A stretch of DNA of 64,000 nucleotides. Origin: Pseudoalteromonas lipolytica (GTDB taxonomy: Bacteria; Pseudomonadota; Gammaproteobacteria; Enterobacterales; Alteromonadaceae). Made by a program: the position numbers and the translations under genes. Below the pieces are notes generated by a model that had not been told where the DNA came from, searched no databases, and saw only the letters and a list, made by a program, of their open reading frames with translations. Positions 42,988 to 52,092 of the stretch are shown piece after piece. How positions within the stretch are numbered: the stretch's first letter is position 1; each line of letters opens with the position of its first letter. Location of the stretch: positions 124,001 to 188,000 of the forward strand of contig NZ_LJTC01000007.1 in assembly GCF_001306915.1 (NCBI RefSeq), given 5' to 3'.

Positions 42988-44211
42988 ATGTATTTTTACG
43001 CTGCACGCCAACCTATTTTAGACAGGGATAAAAAACTAATTGGCTACGAGCTTTTATTTCGAGATGGCGTAGACAATGTTTTTCCTGATATTGATGGCGA
43101 TGAAGCAACGTCACGACTTATTGAAGGCAGCCAATTTAATTTTGGTTTAGAGGATTTAACGGATAACAAACCTGCTTATATCAACTTTACTCTAGAAACC
43201 TTGCAAAAGGGTTATCCACTTTTACTTGGTAAAGAGCAGGTGGTAGTAGAGATATTAGAAACAATCCAACCAGGTAAACGCCTACTGGCATTAGTTAAAG
43301 ATCTAAAAGAAAAAGGCTATATACTTGCACTTGATGATTACATTCACCAACCTGTATGGCGACACTTTTATCCTTACATCGATATTATTAAGATTGACTT
43401 TCTAACTTGTGATGTAGACTCAATAAAAGCGATCATCGAGGCTATTAAGCCGTATCCACACATAAAGTTGCTTGCTGAGAAAGTTGAAACATACGAAAAG
43501 TATCAGCTTGCCCTAGAAATGGGCTTTAGCTACTTCCAAGGGTTTTTCTTTTCAAAACCTGAGATGGTACAAAGCAAAACTTTGCCGCCATCAGAGATGG
43601 CTCTTGCCGAGCTTCTATACGAAACATCGAGTATTGATCTAAACCTCAGAAAAATCACTGAGGTGTTTGAACGTGACGTTAACTTATCTTATAAGTTGCT
43701 ACGCTACTCAAACTCAGCGGCCTTTAAACGTCGCGCTGAAATCAGCACAATTAAACAAGCGCTTATTGTATTAGGAAGTGAAGAAATTAAACGTTTCTTA
43801 TCACTTTTATTTGCAGCGCAAGTCGCAGCAGATAAGCCAGCCGAACTAATTCGCCTTTCATTGACCCGTGCTCGGTTTGCTGAATTATTGGCAATCAGCC
43901 ACGGCAAAATGCGAGATACTGGTATGGCATTTTTAACGGGTATGATGTCGTTAATGGATGCAATCCTCGACGAAGATATGCCAAGTGTAATGAACAAGTT
44001 ACCGCTGACTATTGAAATTAAAGATGCGCTACTCAAAGATGAAGGCTTATTAGCAACGTATTTAAAGCTGGTAAAATTTTATGAGCAAGCAAATTGGGAA
44101 AAAGCGAAAGAAATCCAACAACAACTTGGACTTAAACCTGAAGAAGTACCTGACGCTTACCATGATGCATTGAGTTGGTCTAATGACCAAATGAGTGTGT
44201 TTGGGGACTGA
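42988..44211 (+). CDS. EAL-HDOD domain protein (CdgJ/YuxH-like)
   Basis: A 407-residue cytoplasmic protein. The N-terminal half (about 1-200) is an EAL fold with YELLFRDG in place of the EAL motif, LDDYIHQP in place of DDFGTG, and AEKVET near the end. With two of the active-site loops altered, it probably binds but does not hydrolyse c-di-GMP. The HDOD domain (about 205-380) follows, with SYKLLRYSNSAAF typical. In Vibrio, CdgJ affects motility and biofilm. It is transcribed alone. Confidence 0.88.
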   Translation: MYFYAARQPILDRDKKLIGYELLFRDGVDNVFPDIDGDEATSRLIEGSQFNFGLEDLTDNKPAYINFTLETLQKGYPLLLGKEQVVVEILETIQPGKRLLALVKDLKEKGYILALDDYIHQPVWRHFYPYIDIIKIDFLTCDVDSIKAIIEAIKPYPHIKLLAEKVETYEKYQLALEMGFSYFQGFFFSKPEMVQSKTLPPSEMALAELLYETSSIDLNLRKITEVFERDVNLSYKLLRYSNSAAFKRRAEISTIKQALIVLGSEEIKRFLSLLFAAQVAADKPAELIRLSLTRARFAELLAISHGKMRDTGMAFLTGMMSLMDAILDEDMPSVMNKLPLTIEIKDALLKDEGLLATYLKLVKFYEQANWEKAKEIQQQLGLKPEEVPDAYHDALSWSNDQMSVFGD

Positions 44212-44235
44212 TGAATACCCATCCCTTAACGATAT

Positions 44236-44263
44236 AAAAATGCCAGCAATTGCTGGCATTTTT
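44236..44263. terminator. Bidirectional terminator
   Basis: A perfect 28-base palindrome with AAAAATGCCAGCAA and its complement TTGCTGGCATTTTT, between the EAL-HDOD gene and the convergent mlaA. Confidence 0.92.
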
Positions 44264-44274
44264 ATTTAACACTT

Positions 44275-45006
44275 TTAAAGATTTTCTAAGAAGTCTTCGT
44301 CAAAGTCATCAGGCTCTTTTTCTAGTGGCGGATTACCATCATGTAGCTCATATAATTGGCGCTGGAAGTAAATATCTTTCATAAAGATATAAGGGTCTAG
44401 CGACTCATTTAATAGGCTCTCTTGTGGCATTAATGAAGCACGGGCTTCAACCGCTTTAAGTGCAAACACTAATATTGTTTGAGGTGTTGTTAGTGTTATT
44501 TCAGGTAATACGAAATTATCAACAACATCACCAGTTAAGTTTCGTGCGGTACTTGGTCCCATACCAGGGATCATCAAGTAAGCACCATCACCCACTCCCC
44601 ATACACCAAGAGTTTGGCCAAAATCTTCATCGACAATTTCTAAGCCCAGCGATGAAGCAACATCAAAAAAACCGAGTAGACCTACTGTAGAGTTCACTAA
44701 AAAGCGCGCTAAGCTAATACCCATATTACCAGGCTTACCCTGCAGACCAGCATTGACCATATCCGTTGGTGCGGTGATGTTATCGGTAAAATTAACAACA
44801 CTGCGTCTCACCGGTGTTGGCGTTACTGTAACGTAGCCAACAGCTGCTGGGCGAAGAATATAGGCGTCAAGCACGTCCATATTAAAATCATACATAGGAC
44901 GGTTAAACGACTGTAACGGATCTCGCTCATCCGCTTTTTCTTCGGGTATTTGTGCGCATCCTGCAAGCACTACAAAAAAGATAAAAAATATACTGTGCCT
45001 AAACAT
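44275..45006 (-). CDS. mlaA: Outer-membrane lipid asymmetry lipoprotein MlaA (VacJ)
   Basis: A 243-residue lipoprotein with a type II signal and lipobox LAGC (Cys17). The body has RDPLQSFNRPMYDFNMDVLDAYI, FTDNITAPTDMVNAGLQGK and EDFGQTLGVWGVGDGAYLMIPGMGPS, the VacJ signature. It removes misplaced phospholipids from the outer leaflet. The start is ten bases after the ccmI stop, so it is probably co-transcribed with the ccm operon. The acidic C-terminus (EKEPDDFDEDFLENL) is extended compared with E. coli. Confidence 0.93.
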   Translation of the reverse strand: MFRHSIFFIFFVVLAGCAQIPEEKADERDPLQSFNRPMYDFNMDVLDAYILRPAAVGYVTVTPTPVRRSVVNFTDNITAPTDMVNAGLQGKPGNMGISLARFLVNSTVGLLGFFDVASSLGLEIVDEDFGQTLGVWGVGDGAYLMIPGMGPSTARNLTGDVVDNFVLPEITLTTPQTILVFALKAVEARASLMPQESLLNESLDPYIFMKDIYFQRQLYELHDGNPPLEKEPDDFDEDFLENL

Positions 45007-45015
45007 CGGCTATCC

Positions 45016-46278
45016 TTACGGTATTAACTCATTAATTAGCAACGCGTACTCTTTAACGTTCGCACGTTCTAAAATACCCGACTTGCCTTCCAACTCGCCG
45101 CTAGAAGTTACCACAGTTGCATCTTTTGATAAACGCGCAGTTAAAATAATTTTATCGACACTTGATAAATTCAGACCTTCAACCATGGCATTCGAATCAC
45201 TCAATGTCACTGTTAGCGGAAAGCTGTATTCCGTCATTTTTACCACGGCTAATGGCATCTGTGGGCCACTGGCTGCTTTTGCAAAAACAAACAAGGTGCC
45301 GTTTTGTGGCTGCGAATCTGCTAGAGCTGAGTCTAAATCAACTGTGATGCGAATTTCACTGTGTGAAGCCTCTGCAATTTCTGTATTTGTAACTTGCTGC
45401 TGATTATTTAAGTGAGCATCAATTTCAGCAATACGCTCTGCAATCATGCTATAACGCGGATCATTTTGCTGCATACTTGCAAGCAGTACTTCAAACGCAG
45501 TTTTAGCTTGCAGCCAATCCTTGCGCTCATAAGCAATCAGAGCTAACAATGAGATTGCATCAATATTAGTCGGCTCTGCTTTTAACACTCTCGATAACAT
45601 CGTTGCTGCACGTGACATATTCGCATCACTGCCTTCCATTAGCAGAACTTGCGAATAGCTGATCAGCACTTGCTTGTTATCCGGGTTCATTTTTAGCACT
45701 TTATCAAATGACTGCATCGCCATATCAAATTCATTTAATGACATCGCAACACGACCTAGCAGCATCCACGCCACTTCATCATCACCACTTTGATCAAGCT
45801 TAGTACGCAATGCTAAAGCAAATGCTTGCAACTCATTCGGTGTCAATGGCTCACCATCTTGCATTACGGCACGTTCACCATACGACTTAAGGTTTGCCAT
45901 CGCGTCATGCCAGCCTTTTATTTGCTGCTGACTACCCGTGTAACCGTAAAAGATAGCCGTTAAAACAATTAAAAAGCCAGCGCCAGTAAGGGCAAAAATA
46001 CGGTTGTTACCTTTACTATTTAGCGCTTTTTCTGGAGACAGCTCATTGAGCAAACGACGTTTTTGTTCGATAACTGATTCGTCGTGCATTTGTGCATCAA
46101 TACGTTGGTTATCTAAGTCTGTTTTAAGCTCATCTAAACGTTGATGATAAATTCGGATTAACTCCGAGTTTGCATTGTGATCAAGGCGTTGAATACGTTC
46201 GCGTTTAAAAAAAGGAACGACAACAAATAGCAATGCAACCAGCGTGAGTAAAACAAAAGAAGCCCACATTAATGCCAT
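45016..46278 (-). CDS. ccmI: Cytochrome c maturation protein CcmI
   Basis: A 420-residue apocytochrome chaperone. Two transmembrane helices (about 3-22 and 93-112) flank a leucine-zipper-like loop (LIRIYHQRLDELKTDLDNQRID). TPR repeats follow at about 165-290 (WMLLGRVAMSLNEFDMAMQSFDKVLKMNPDN), then a beta-rich C-terminal domain. It presents apocytochrome to CcmF/CcmH. It begins directly after the ccmH stop. Confidence 0.9.
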   Translation of the reverse strand: MALMWASFVLLTLVALLFVVVPFFKRERIQRLDHNANSELIRIYHQRLDELKTDLDNQRIDAQMHDESVIEQKRRLLNELSPEKALNSKGNNRIFALTGAGFLIVLTAIFYGYTGSQQQIKGWHDAMANLKSYGERAVMQDGEPLTPNELQAFALALRTKLDQSGDDEVAWMLLGRVAMSLNEFDMAMQSFDKVLKMNPDNKQVLISYSQVLLMEGSDANMSRAATMLSRVLKAEPTNIDAISLLALIAYERKDWLQAKTAFEVLLASMQQNDPRYSMIAERIAEIDAHLNNQQQVTNTEIAEASHSEIRITVDLDSALADSQPQNGTLFVFAKAASGPQMPLAVVKMTEYSFPLTVTLSDSNAMVEGLNLSSVDKIILTARLSKDATVVTSSGELEGKSGILERANVKEYALLINELIP

Positions 46279-46740
46279 CTAGCTTTGCTCCTGACGTTGA
46301 TTTTGTTCAATTAACTTTGCAAGTAGTGCCTCGTCTTGCTCTGTCCATGTTTGTTTTACCGATGCCTTACGTTGGCGTAAAACAATAAACCCAAAGCCAA
46401 GTACCACAATCAATACTGGCAATACCCATAATACTAAGGTTGCGGGTGTTACGGGTGGATCGTAATGTACGAAGTAGCCATAACGGTCAATCATATATTC
46501 GATGACTTCATCTTTAGTTTTGCCATCTTTTACCAGCGCTAACACTTTGTCGCGCAAGTCTTTGGCTACAACTGCGTCTGAGTCGGCAATGTTTTGGTTT
46601 TGACATTTAGGGCAACGCAGCTCTTTGGTAAGCTCACTGAAGCGTACAGCTTGCTCTTTGTCATCAAATTGATATTTGTCTTGCTCTGCAAATGCACTAA
46701 ACGTGATAAGCAAACTTGCTAAAAAAATCACGAGTCTCAT
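46279..46740 (-). CDS. ccmH: Cytochrome c maturation protein CcmH (CcmL), thioredoxin-like
   Basis: A protein of about 153 residues. The ATG at 46738-46740 shares a base with the dsbE stop (TAATG) and follows GGAG; an in-frame start at 46782 is inside dsbE. A signal peptide (MRLVIFLASLLITFSAFA), the redox motif LRCPKCQNQNIADS and a C-terminal helix (TLVLWVLPVLIVVLGFGFIVL) match the CcmH N-terminal module. It reduces apocytochrome thiols for heme ligation. The TPR part is carried separately as CcmI. Confidence 0.92.
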   Translation of the reverse strand: MRLVIFLASLLITFSAFAEQDKYQFDDKEQAVRFSELTKELRCPKCQNQNIADSDAVVAKDLRDKVLALVKDGKTKDEVIEYMIDRYGYFVHYDPPVTPATLVLWVLPVLIVVLGFGFIVLRQRKASVKQTWTEQDEALLAKLIEQNQRQEQS

Positions 46741-47309
46741 TACTGTAACTCCTGCATTAACGGTGCGAATTTGGCTCGCCACACACGCGGATTAATATCG
46801 CCGGTATGGTGCAGCAAAATGGTGCCTTGCTTATCAACTAAGAAGGTCTCTGGCGCGCCAGACACCCCTAAATCAAGGGCTAATGTGCGCTTTAAATCTA
46901 AGATATTGAATTGATATGGGTCGCCAGCACGATTAAGCATACTGGTAACGTCTTCGCGTAGTGCGTTAATATCAAACTGGCCATCAAAGTCAGGGTCGTA
47001 GCCTTGCTCGTAGTATAAGCCAACAATCTTAACGCCCTGCTCTCTAAGCTCAGTTAAATAGCCTAACTCAGCTAAACAGGTCGGGCACCATGTGCCCCAC
47101 ACATTGAGTAAGTAAACTTCACCTTTTAAATCACTATCTGTCCAACGCGTTGACTCATCCATCAAGTCTGGCAAGTTGAAAACTGGCATAGCCTGCCCAA
47201 TACGCCCAGTTTGCAGCTCACGCGGGTTAGCAAACAAGCCTTGATATAAAAACACACACAGTAAAACGAAAACCAGTAAAGGTGCTAGTGCGAGTAGTTT
47301 ACGGTTCAT
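46740..47309 (-). CDS. dsbE: Thiol:disulfide interchange protein DsbE (CcmG)
   Basis: A 189-residue membrane-tethered thioredoxin-like protein with an N-terminal anchor (KLLALAPLLVFVLLCVFLYQGLF) and the redox motif WGTWCPTCLAELG. The cis-Pro region is GAPETFLVD. It keeps CcmH and apocytochrome reduced. It overlaps ccmF by four bases (ATGA). Confidence 0.94.
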   Translation of the reverse strand: MNRKLLALAPLLVFVLLCVFLYQGLFANPRELQTGRIGQAMPVFNLPDLMDESTRWTDSDLKGEVYLLNVWGTWCPTCLAELGYLTELREQGVKIVGLYYEQGYDPDFDGQFDINALREDVTSMLNRAGDPYQFNILDLKRTLALDLGVSGAPETFLVDKQGTILLHHTGDINPRVWRAKFAPLMQELQ

Positions 47310-49261
47310 GCTGATGCCTCCTGCTTAGTCGATTTTTGGCGATAGCGTTTATCACCAAGCACTAAAAAGCCTGCCAGTGAAATCAAGATACCACCGAGCC
47401 ACATCCAACGAACATAAGGCTTATGGTAAATACGTAACGACCACGCACCTTGGCTTAATTGCTCACCTAGCGCTAAATACAAATCACGCGTAAAGCCTGC
47501 ATCAACAGCCGCTTCAGTCATAAATTGCATACCAATGTCATAACGGCGTTTTTCAGCATGTAAAACGGTTACTTGTTTATCATTTTTCAGCACAGTGACA
47601 ACACCAGCATGGCCGCTATAGTTTGCGCCGCGGATAGACTTAACACCATCAAAACGGTACTGATATTCATTTAAAGCCACAGTATCACCCGGCTTCATTG
47701 ATACATCACGCTCTACTGAATAAGCAGAGGTTAACGTTACACCTGCAATCACGAACGCTAAACCAACGTGGCCTAAAACCATCGCCCAATAGCTTAGCCC
47801 TAAACGTTTAAAGCCTTCGCCTAAGGTTTTGTGAATAGTTACTTTTGCCGCTAAATCAACCAGAGTAGTAACAACAATCCATACCGCTAGCGCAGTTGCA
47901 ATAAAGGTAATTGGCGCAATTACATCGTAACTTGAATATAACCACGCTGCCGTAGCCACGAGACTGACAACAGCCGATAGTGCAAATTTGTTTTGCAACA
48001 TTGACCATTTATTTTGTTTCCAGCGTAACAGCGGACCCATACCCATTAAAATAGCAAACGGTACCAGTAAAATAGCAAACATCTTATTGAAGAAGGGCTC
48101 ACCAATCGAAATGCTACCTAAGCCAAGTTCTTTGTGGATCATTGGCAGTAATGTACCTAGCAATACAATCAGTGTTGCCACAACTAAGAAAATATTATTT
48201 AACCAAAGCGCAACTTCACGTGAGGCAAACTTATAACGGCCTTCACTTTTCACCTGCGAAACACGCAGTGCATAAAGCGATAAACCACCACCAACTACAA
48301 TGGCTAAGAAAGCTAAAATAAACATACCGCGGTTAGGATCTGAGGCAAAAGCATGCACAGATACAATGATACCCGAGCGAACAATAAAGGTACCCAGTAA
48401 GCTTAACGAGAATGCTGCAATAGCCAGTAATACGGTCCACGACTTAAATACACCACGCTTTTCGGTGGTTGATAATGAGTGCAGCAATGCGGTTGCCACA
48501 AGCCATGGCATTAATGATGCGTTTTCAACGGGATCCCAGAACCACCAGCCACCCCAGCCAAGTTCTGAGTATGCCCACCAACTACCAATGGTAATACCGA
48601 GTGTTAAAAAGCCCCATGCTGTCATAGTCCAAGGACGAGACCACTTAGCCCAAGTATTATCAAGCTTACCTGTAAGTAACGCTGCAATAGCAAATGAGAA
48701 CGACACAGATAAACCCACATAGCCCATATAAAGCAATGGCGGGTGAATGATCATACCTGGGTCTTGCAATAACGGATTTAAATCGCGACCTTCAACAGGG
48801 AAATACGGTAATAAGCGCTCAAATGGGCTCGACATTAATAAGGTGTACAGCATAAAGCCAACACCTAAAAAGCCTAGTACACCCAGTACACGAGCACGTA
48901 ATACCCAAGGTAATGATTGCGAACGCATAGCGACAACTGCTGTCCAACCCGCTTGCATTACTAACCAGAGTAAAATTGCCCCTTCATGACCACCCCATGT
49001 CGAGGTTATTTTGTAGTACCAAGGTAAGGTGCTACTTGAGTGATAAGCAACATACGAAACAGTAAAGTCGTCGGTTAAACTGGCATAAACAAGTGCAGCA
49101 AAAGACAGAAGTACAAATACGAATTGTCCAATTGCCAGTGATGGGGCGGCACGCATTAAACGTAAATTGCCGGTATGCGCGCCCCATAAAGGAAAAATAC
49201 ACAATAGAACACTTAGCACCATGGCCAGTGTTAAAGAAAAATAACCGAGTTCTGGGATCAT
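47306..49261 (-). CDS. ccmF: Heme lyase CcmF
   Basis: A 651-residue inner-membrane protein with about 15 transmembrane helices. The WWD motif is GWGGWWFWDPVENASLMPWL, and the heme-handling His are in MIHPPLLYMGYVG and TEKRGVFKSWTVLL-like regions. It attaches heme to apocytochrome c from CcmE. It starts just after ccmE and is coupled to dsbE. Confidence 0.95.
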   Translation of the reverse strand: MIPELGYFSLTLAMVLSVLLCIFPLWGAHTGNLRLMRAAPSLAIGQFVFVLLSFAALVYASLTDDFTVSYVAYHSSSTLPWYYKITSTWGGHEGAILLWLVMQAGWTAVVAMRSQSLPWVLRARVLGVLGFLGVGFMLYTLLMSSPFERLLPYFPVEGRDLNPLLQDPGMIIHPPLLYMGYVGLSVSFSFAIAALLTGKLDNTWAKWSRPWTMTAWGFLTLGITIGSWWAYSELGWGGWWFWDPVENASLMPWLVATALLHSLSTTEKRGVFKSWTVLLAIAAFSLSLLGTFIVRSGIIVSVHAFASDPNRGMFILAFLAIVVGGGLSLYALRVSQVKSEGRYKFASREVALWLNNIFLVVATLIVLLGTLLPMIHKELGLGSISIGEPFFNKMFAILLVPFAILMGMGPLLRWKQNKWSMLQNKFALSAVVSLVATAAWLYSSYDVIAPITFIATALAVWIVVTTLVDLAAKVTIHKTLGEGFKRLGLSYWAMVLGHVGLAFVIAGVTLTSAYSVERDVSMKPGDTVALNEYQYRFDGVKSIRGANYSGHAGVVTVLKNDKQVTVLHAEKRRYDIGMQFMTEAAVDAGFTRDLYLALGEQLSQGAWSLRIYHKPYVRWMWLGGILISLAGFLVLGDKRYRQKSTKQEASA

Positions 49262-49262
49262 A

Positions 49263-49742
49263 TTAATTGCCGTTATCTAAGTTATACGTCGGTTTTTCGT
49301 GCTTGATACCTTTCACTGCTTCAGCAACTTCTGCAGGCATGTATTCTTCATCATGCTTTGCAAGTACTTCAAAGGCATCAATTTCATTGGCTTTAACTAA
49401 CACGCCCTGCGCCACAATCCCTTGGCCTTCACGGAATAAGTCCGGCAAAATCCCTTGGTAATTAATTGTCACCATAGGGCCTTTATCAATCAGCTTAAAG
49501 CTTACCTTTAAGCTTGATTCGTCACGAACAACTGAGCCAGGTACAACCATGCCACCAATACGTAACTTTTGACCAATATGCGGTTTTTCTTTATTTGGTC
49601 CTTTACCATCAACAAGTTCACTTGGGGTATAGAATAAATTGATGTTTTCTTGCAGTGCATACAGCACTAAACCAATCGTTGCACCCACACCAAAAATAAT
49701 GGCTACAACTGCTAATAAACGTTTTTTACGTCTTGGATTCAT
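49263..49742 (-). CDS. ccmE: Heme chaperone CcmE
   Basis: A 159-residue protein with an N-terminal anchor helix (about 8-29) and an OB-fold domain. The heme-binding His130 is in [11 protein letters not shown], with Tyr134 in the HxxxY pattern, at the same numbering as E. coli CcmE. It carries heme from CcmC to CcmF. It overlaps ccmD by four bases. Confidence 0.95.
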   Translation of the reverse strand: MNPRRKKRLLAVVAIIFGVGATIGLVLYALQENINLFYTPSELVDGKGPNKEKPHIGQKLRIGGMVVPGSVVRDESSLKVSFKLIDKGPMVTINYQGILPDLFREGQGIVAQGVLVKANEIDAFEVLAKHDEEYMPAEVAEAVKGIKHEKPTYNLDNGN

Positions 49743-49942
49743 TGCCCTGCCTCTTGCTTCGCTTTCTTAATGCGCTCTTCACGTTGTGCTTGCTGCTTTA
49801 CTGAAGAGAAAATACGTTTTGTATCGTTTAACGAACTAAATAAAATACCGAGTAAAATTAATGCACAGCTACCAAAAGACAACCATACATAAAAGCCATA
49901 GCCACCCATGGCAATAAAATCTGCAAAAGAATCAAACTGCAT
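49739..49942 (-). CDS. ccmD: Heme exporter protein CcmD
   Basis: A 67-residue single-helix protein. [26 protein letters not shown] contains the membrane helix and the conserved GGYGFYVW start; the tail is a charged helix. CcmD stabilises the CcmABC-CcmE release complex. It lies between ccmC and ccmE as usual. Confidence 0.92.
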   Translation of the reverse strand: MQFDSFADFIAMGGYGFYVWLSFGSCALILLGILFSSLNDTKRIFSSVKQQAQREERIKKAKQEAGQ

Positions 49943-49944
49943 GA

Positions 49945-50682
49945 TTAACCTCGCTCAACCATATCACGCACCCAAGGGCGATGCTTTTCACGTTGTAGAA
50001 TTTCGTTTTTAAGGCGGATTAACGTCACCACACCAACAAAACCTGCAAACGCAACAATGTTAACCATTAATGGCCAAAACATGCTTGGATCAATAGCTTT
50101 AGTATCAAACTTTGTAATGGTTGCACCTTGATGCAAGGTATTCCACCATTCCACCGAGAAGTGAATAATCGGTAAGTTGATAACCCCAACAATGGCTAAG
50201 ATACAAGCAGCACGCCCCGCTGCTTTTTTATCTTCAAAAGCATGATAAAGCGATAACACACCAAGGTATAAAAATAACAGAATTAACTCAGAGGTAAGAC
50301 GTGCATCCCACACCCACCATGCGCCCCACATAGGTTTACCCCATGCTGCACCGGTAATTAATGCTATCGCTGTCACACATGCCCCGACAGGTGCAATTGC
50401 AATCACTGCAAGTTCTGCATTACGTAATTGCCATACTAGTGCGATCACTGCTGCAATCGCCATAGAAGAGTAAGCGCCCATAGATAAAATAGCTGAAGGC
50501 ACATGGATAAAAATAATTCGGTAGCTGTCTTTTTGTTGGTAATCGGCTGGGGCATAAGCAAGCCCCCAGACCCATCCAACAATCATACAAACCACCGTAA
50601 CGACGGCGAAATAAGGCAGTAAGGTGTTACACAATTGGTAAGCACGATCTGCTTTTGCGTAGGGATGTAACCACTTCCACAT
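49945..50682 (-). CDS. ccmC: Heme transporter/ligation protein CcmC
   Basis: A 245-residue protein with six transmembrane helices. The WWD motif is GAAWGKPMWGAWWVWDARLTSELI, flanked by His residues (FIHVPSAI and PIIHFSVEWWNTLHQ). It loads heme onto CcmE. One base separates it from ccmB. Confidence 0.95.
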   Translation of the reverse strand: MWKWLHPYAKADRAYQLCNTLLPYFAVVTVVCMIVGWVWGLAYAPADYQQKDSYRIIFIHVPSAILSMGAYSSMAIAAVIALVWQLRNAELAVIAIAPVGACVTAIALITGAAWGKPMWGAWWVWDARLTSELILLFLYLGVLSLYHAFEDKKAAGRAACILAIVGVINLPIIHFSVEWWNTLHQGATITKFDTKAIDPSMFWPLMVNIVAFAGFVGVVTLIRLKNEILQREKHRPWVRDMVERG

Positions 50683-50683
50683 A

Positions 50684-51370
50684 TTAACTTACACTCACTT
50701 TCAATGCTGACGATATGGCAATTGGCGCCGCTATAATCGCTACGATTAGCATGGCACCAAGGATTGCAAGCTGTCCGCTATAGGCAAGCTCCATAGAGCT
50801 GGTATCAATAGCCGAGGTTGCAAAAATTAGTACAGGGATATACAAAGGCAGAACAAGCAAACTCATTAAAATGCCGCCTTTTTGTAGTCCCACAGTAAGT
50901 CCAGCGCCAATTGCGCCAATGAAGCTAAGCAATGGCGTACCTAACAATAAGGTCAGAACGGTTGCTAAAAGCGCTGAACTTTCTAAATTCAATAACAAAG
51001 CAAATACCGGAGTCATTAACACTAAAGGCAACCCTGTGATCACCCAATGCGCAGCCACTTTTGCAAGGACAGTTAACGGTAAAGGGTATGATGAAGCAAT
51101 TAATTGCTCTAGTGTTCCGTCGTGATAATCATCACGAAATAGCTTATCTAGGCCTAACATGGTCGAGAGTAAAGCAGCGACCCAAATAATGCCCGGCGCC
51201 ATACGAGCAAGTAGACCGGGTTCAGGGCCAATTGCTAACGGAAAAAGAGTAATAACAATAAGAAAAAACAAGATAGGGTTAACGATTTCAGCACGCTGAC
51301 GAAACGCTAATTTAAGATCTTTAGAAAAAACCGCAGAGAATAATTGCCAATACGAATGCTGTTTTACCAT
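50684..51370 (-). CDS. ccmB: Heme exporter permease CcmB
   Basis: A 228-residue membrane protein with six transmembrane helices, the permease half of the CcmAB ABC transporter. Signatures are FSKDLKLAFRQRAEIVNPILFF and DKLFRDDYHDGTLEQLIAS. CcmAB releases holo-CcmE from CcmC. It shares its first base with the end of ccmA. Confidence 0.94.
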   Translation of the reverse strand: MVKQHSYWQLFSAVFSKDLKLAFRQRAEIVNPILFFLIVITLFPLAIGPEPGLLARMAPGIIWVAALLSTMLGLDKLFRDDYHDGTLEQLIASSYPLPLTVLAKVAAHWVITGLPLVLMTPVFALLLNLESSALLATVLTLLLGTPLLSFIGAIGAGLTVGLQKGGILMSLLVLPLYIPVLIFATSAIDTSSMELAYSGQLAILGAMLIVAIIAAPIAISSALKVSVS

Positions 51371-51990
51371 CAGTGGCGATACTCCAAAGTCACTGTTTGA
51401 AGGTCACTAAAATGTGTCGTTAAATCTTGGTGGGTGGTTAATAGAATCGCGCCGCCAGCATTTAGGTGCTCAACAAAGCGTTCTTGTAAAAATGCAACAC
51501 CGCTTTTATCAAGGGCTGTAAATGGCTCATCAAGGATCCATAGTTTGGCACTGTTTAACCACAGTCTTACTAGAGCGACACGGCGTTGTTGCCCTGCTGA
51601 CAACATACGAACAGGTACATCTTCAAGACCTACCAAGCCTATTTTTGCTAAGATCGGATACAAGTCTTGTTTGCTATCGTAGCCATTTATTTTTAGCCAA
51701 AATGCGACATTCTCAAGGGCGGTAAGCTGTGTATTTACCCCAGTTTTATGGCCGATGAATAATAACTCTTGTGCATATTCATCATAGTATTTTGTAATTG
51801 AGCGATCTTGGAACAAAACATCGCCTTCATCCGCCATAGCGAAACCCGCGATAATACGCAATAATGATGTTTTACCAGCCCCATTCGGACCAGCTAACTG
51901 CATAATTTGTCCCGATTTCAAGCTGAAATTAAGATCCGCAAACAAACAACGATCTTGCTTGATGCAGGTGACGGCCTTAATGTGTAACAA
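51370..51990 (-). CDS. ccmA: Heme exporter ATP-binding protein CcmA
   Basis: A 206-residue ABC ATPase. Walker A is AGPNGAGKTSLL, the signature is LSAGQQRRVALVRLWL, Walker B is LWILDEPFTAL, and the switch His is in LLTTHQDL. It is the first gene of the ccmABCDEFGHI operon (plus mlaA), transcribed away from the divergent fliK-like gene. Confidence 0.95.
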   Translation of the reverse strand: MLHIKAVTCIKQDRCLFADLNFSLKSGQIMQLAGPNGAGKTSLLRIIAGFAMADEGDVLFQDRSITKYYDEYAQELLFIGHKTGVNTQLTALENVAFWLKINGYDSKQDLYPILAKIGLVGLEDVPVRMLSAGQQRRVALVRLWLNSAKLWILDEPFTALDKSGVAFLQERFVEHLNAGGAILLTTHQDLTTHFSDLQTVTLEYRH

Positions 51991-52092
51991 GATGACGATT
52001 CTCTATACCCAAAATTAGGCGTTAGTCTACCATAATGATAGGGTAATACGAATATTGCTTTAAAACGATTAACTTATATTTGATCTAAAATA

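Noticed and set aside
48300-48722. 140-codon plus-strand frame opposite ccmF
   Set aside because: Antisense shadow of a large membrane gene.
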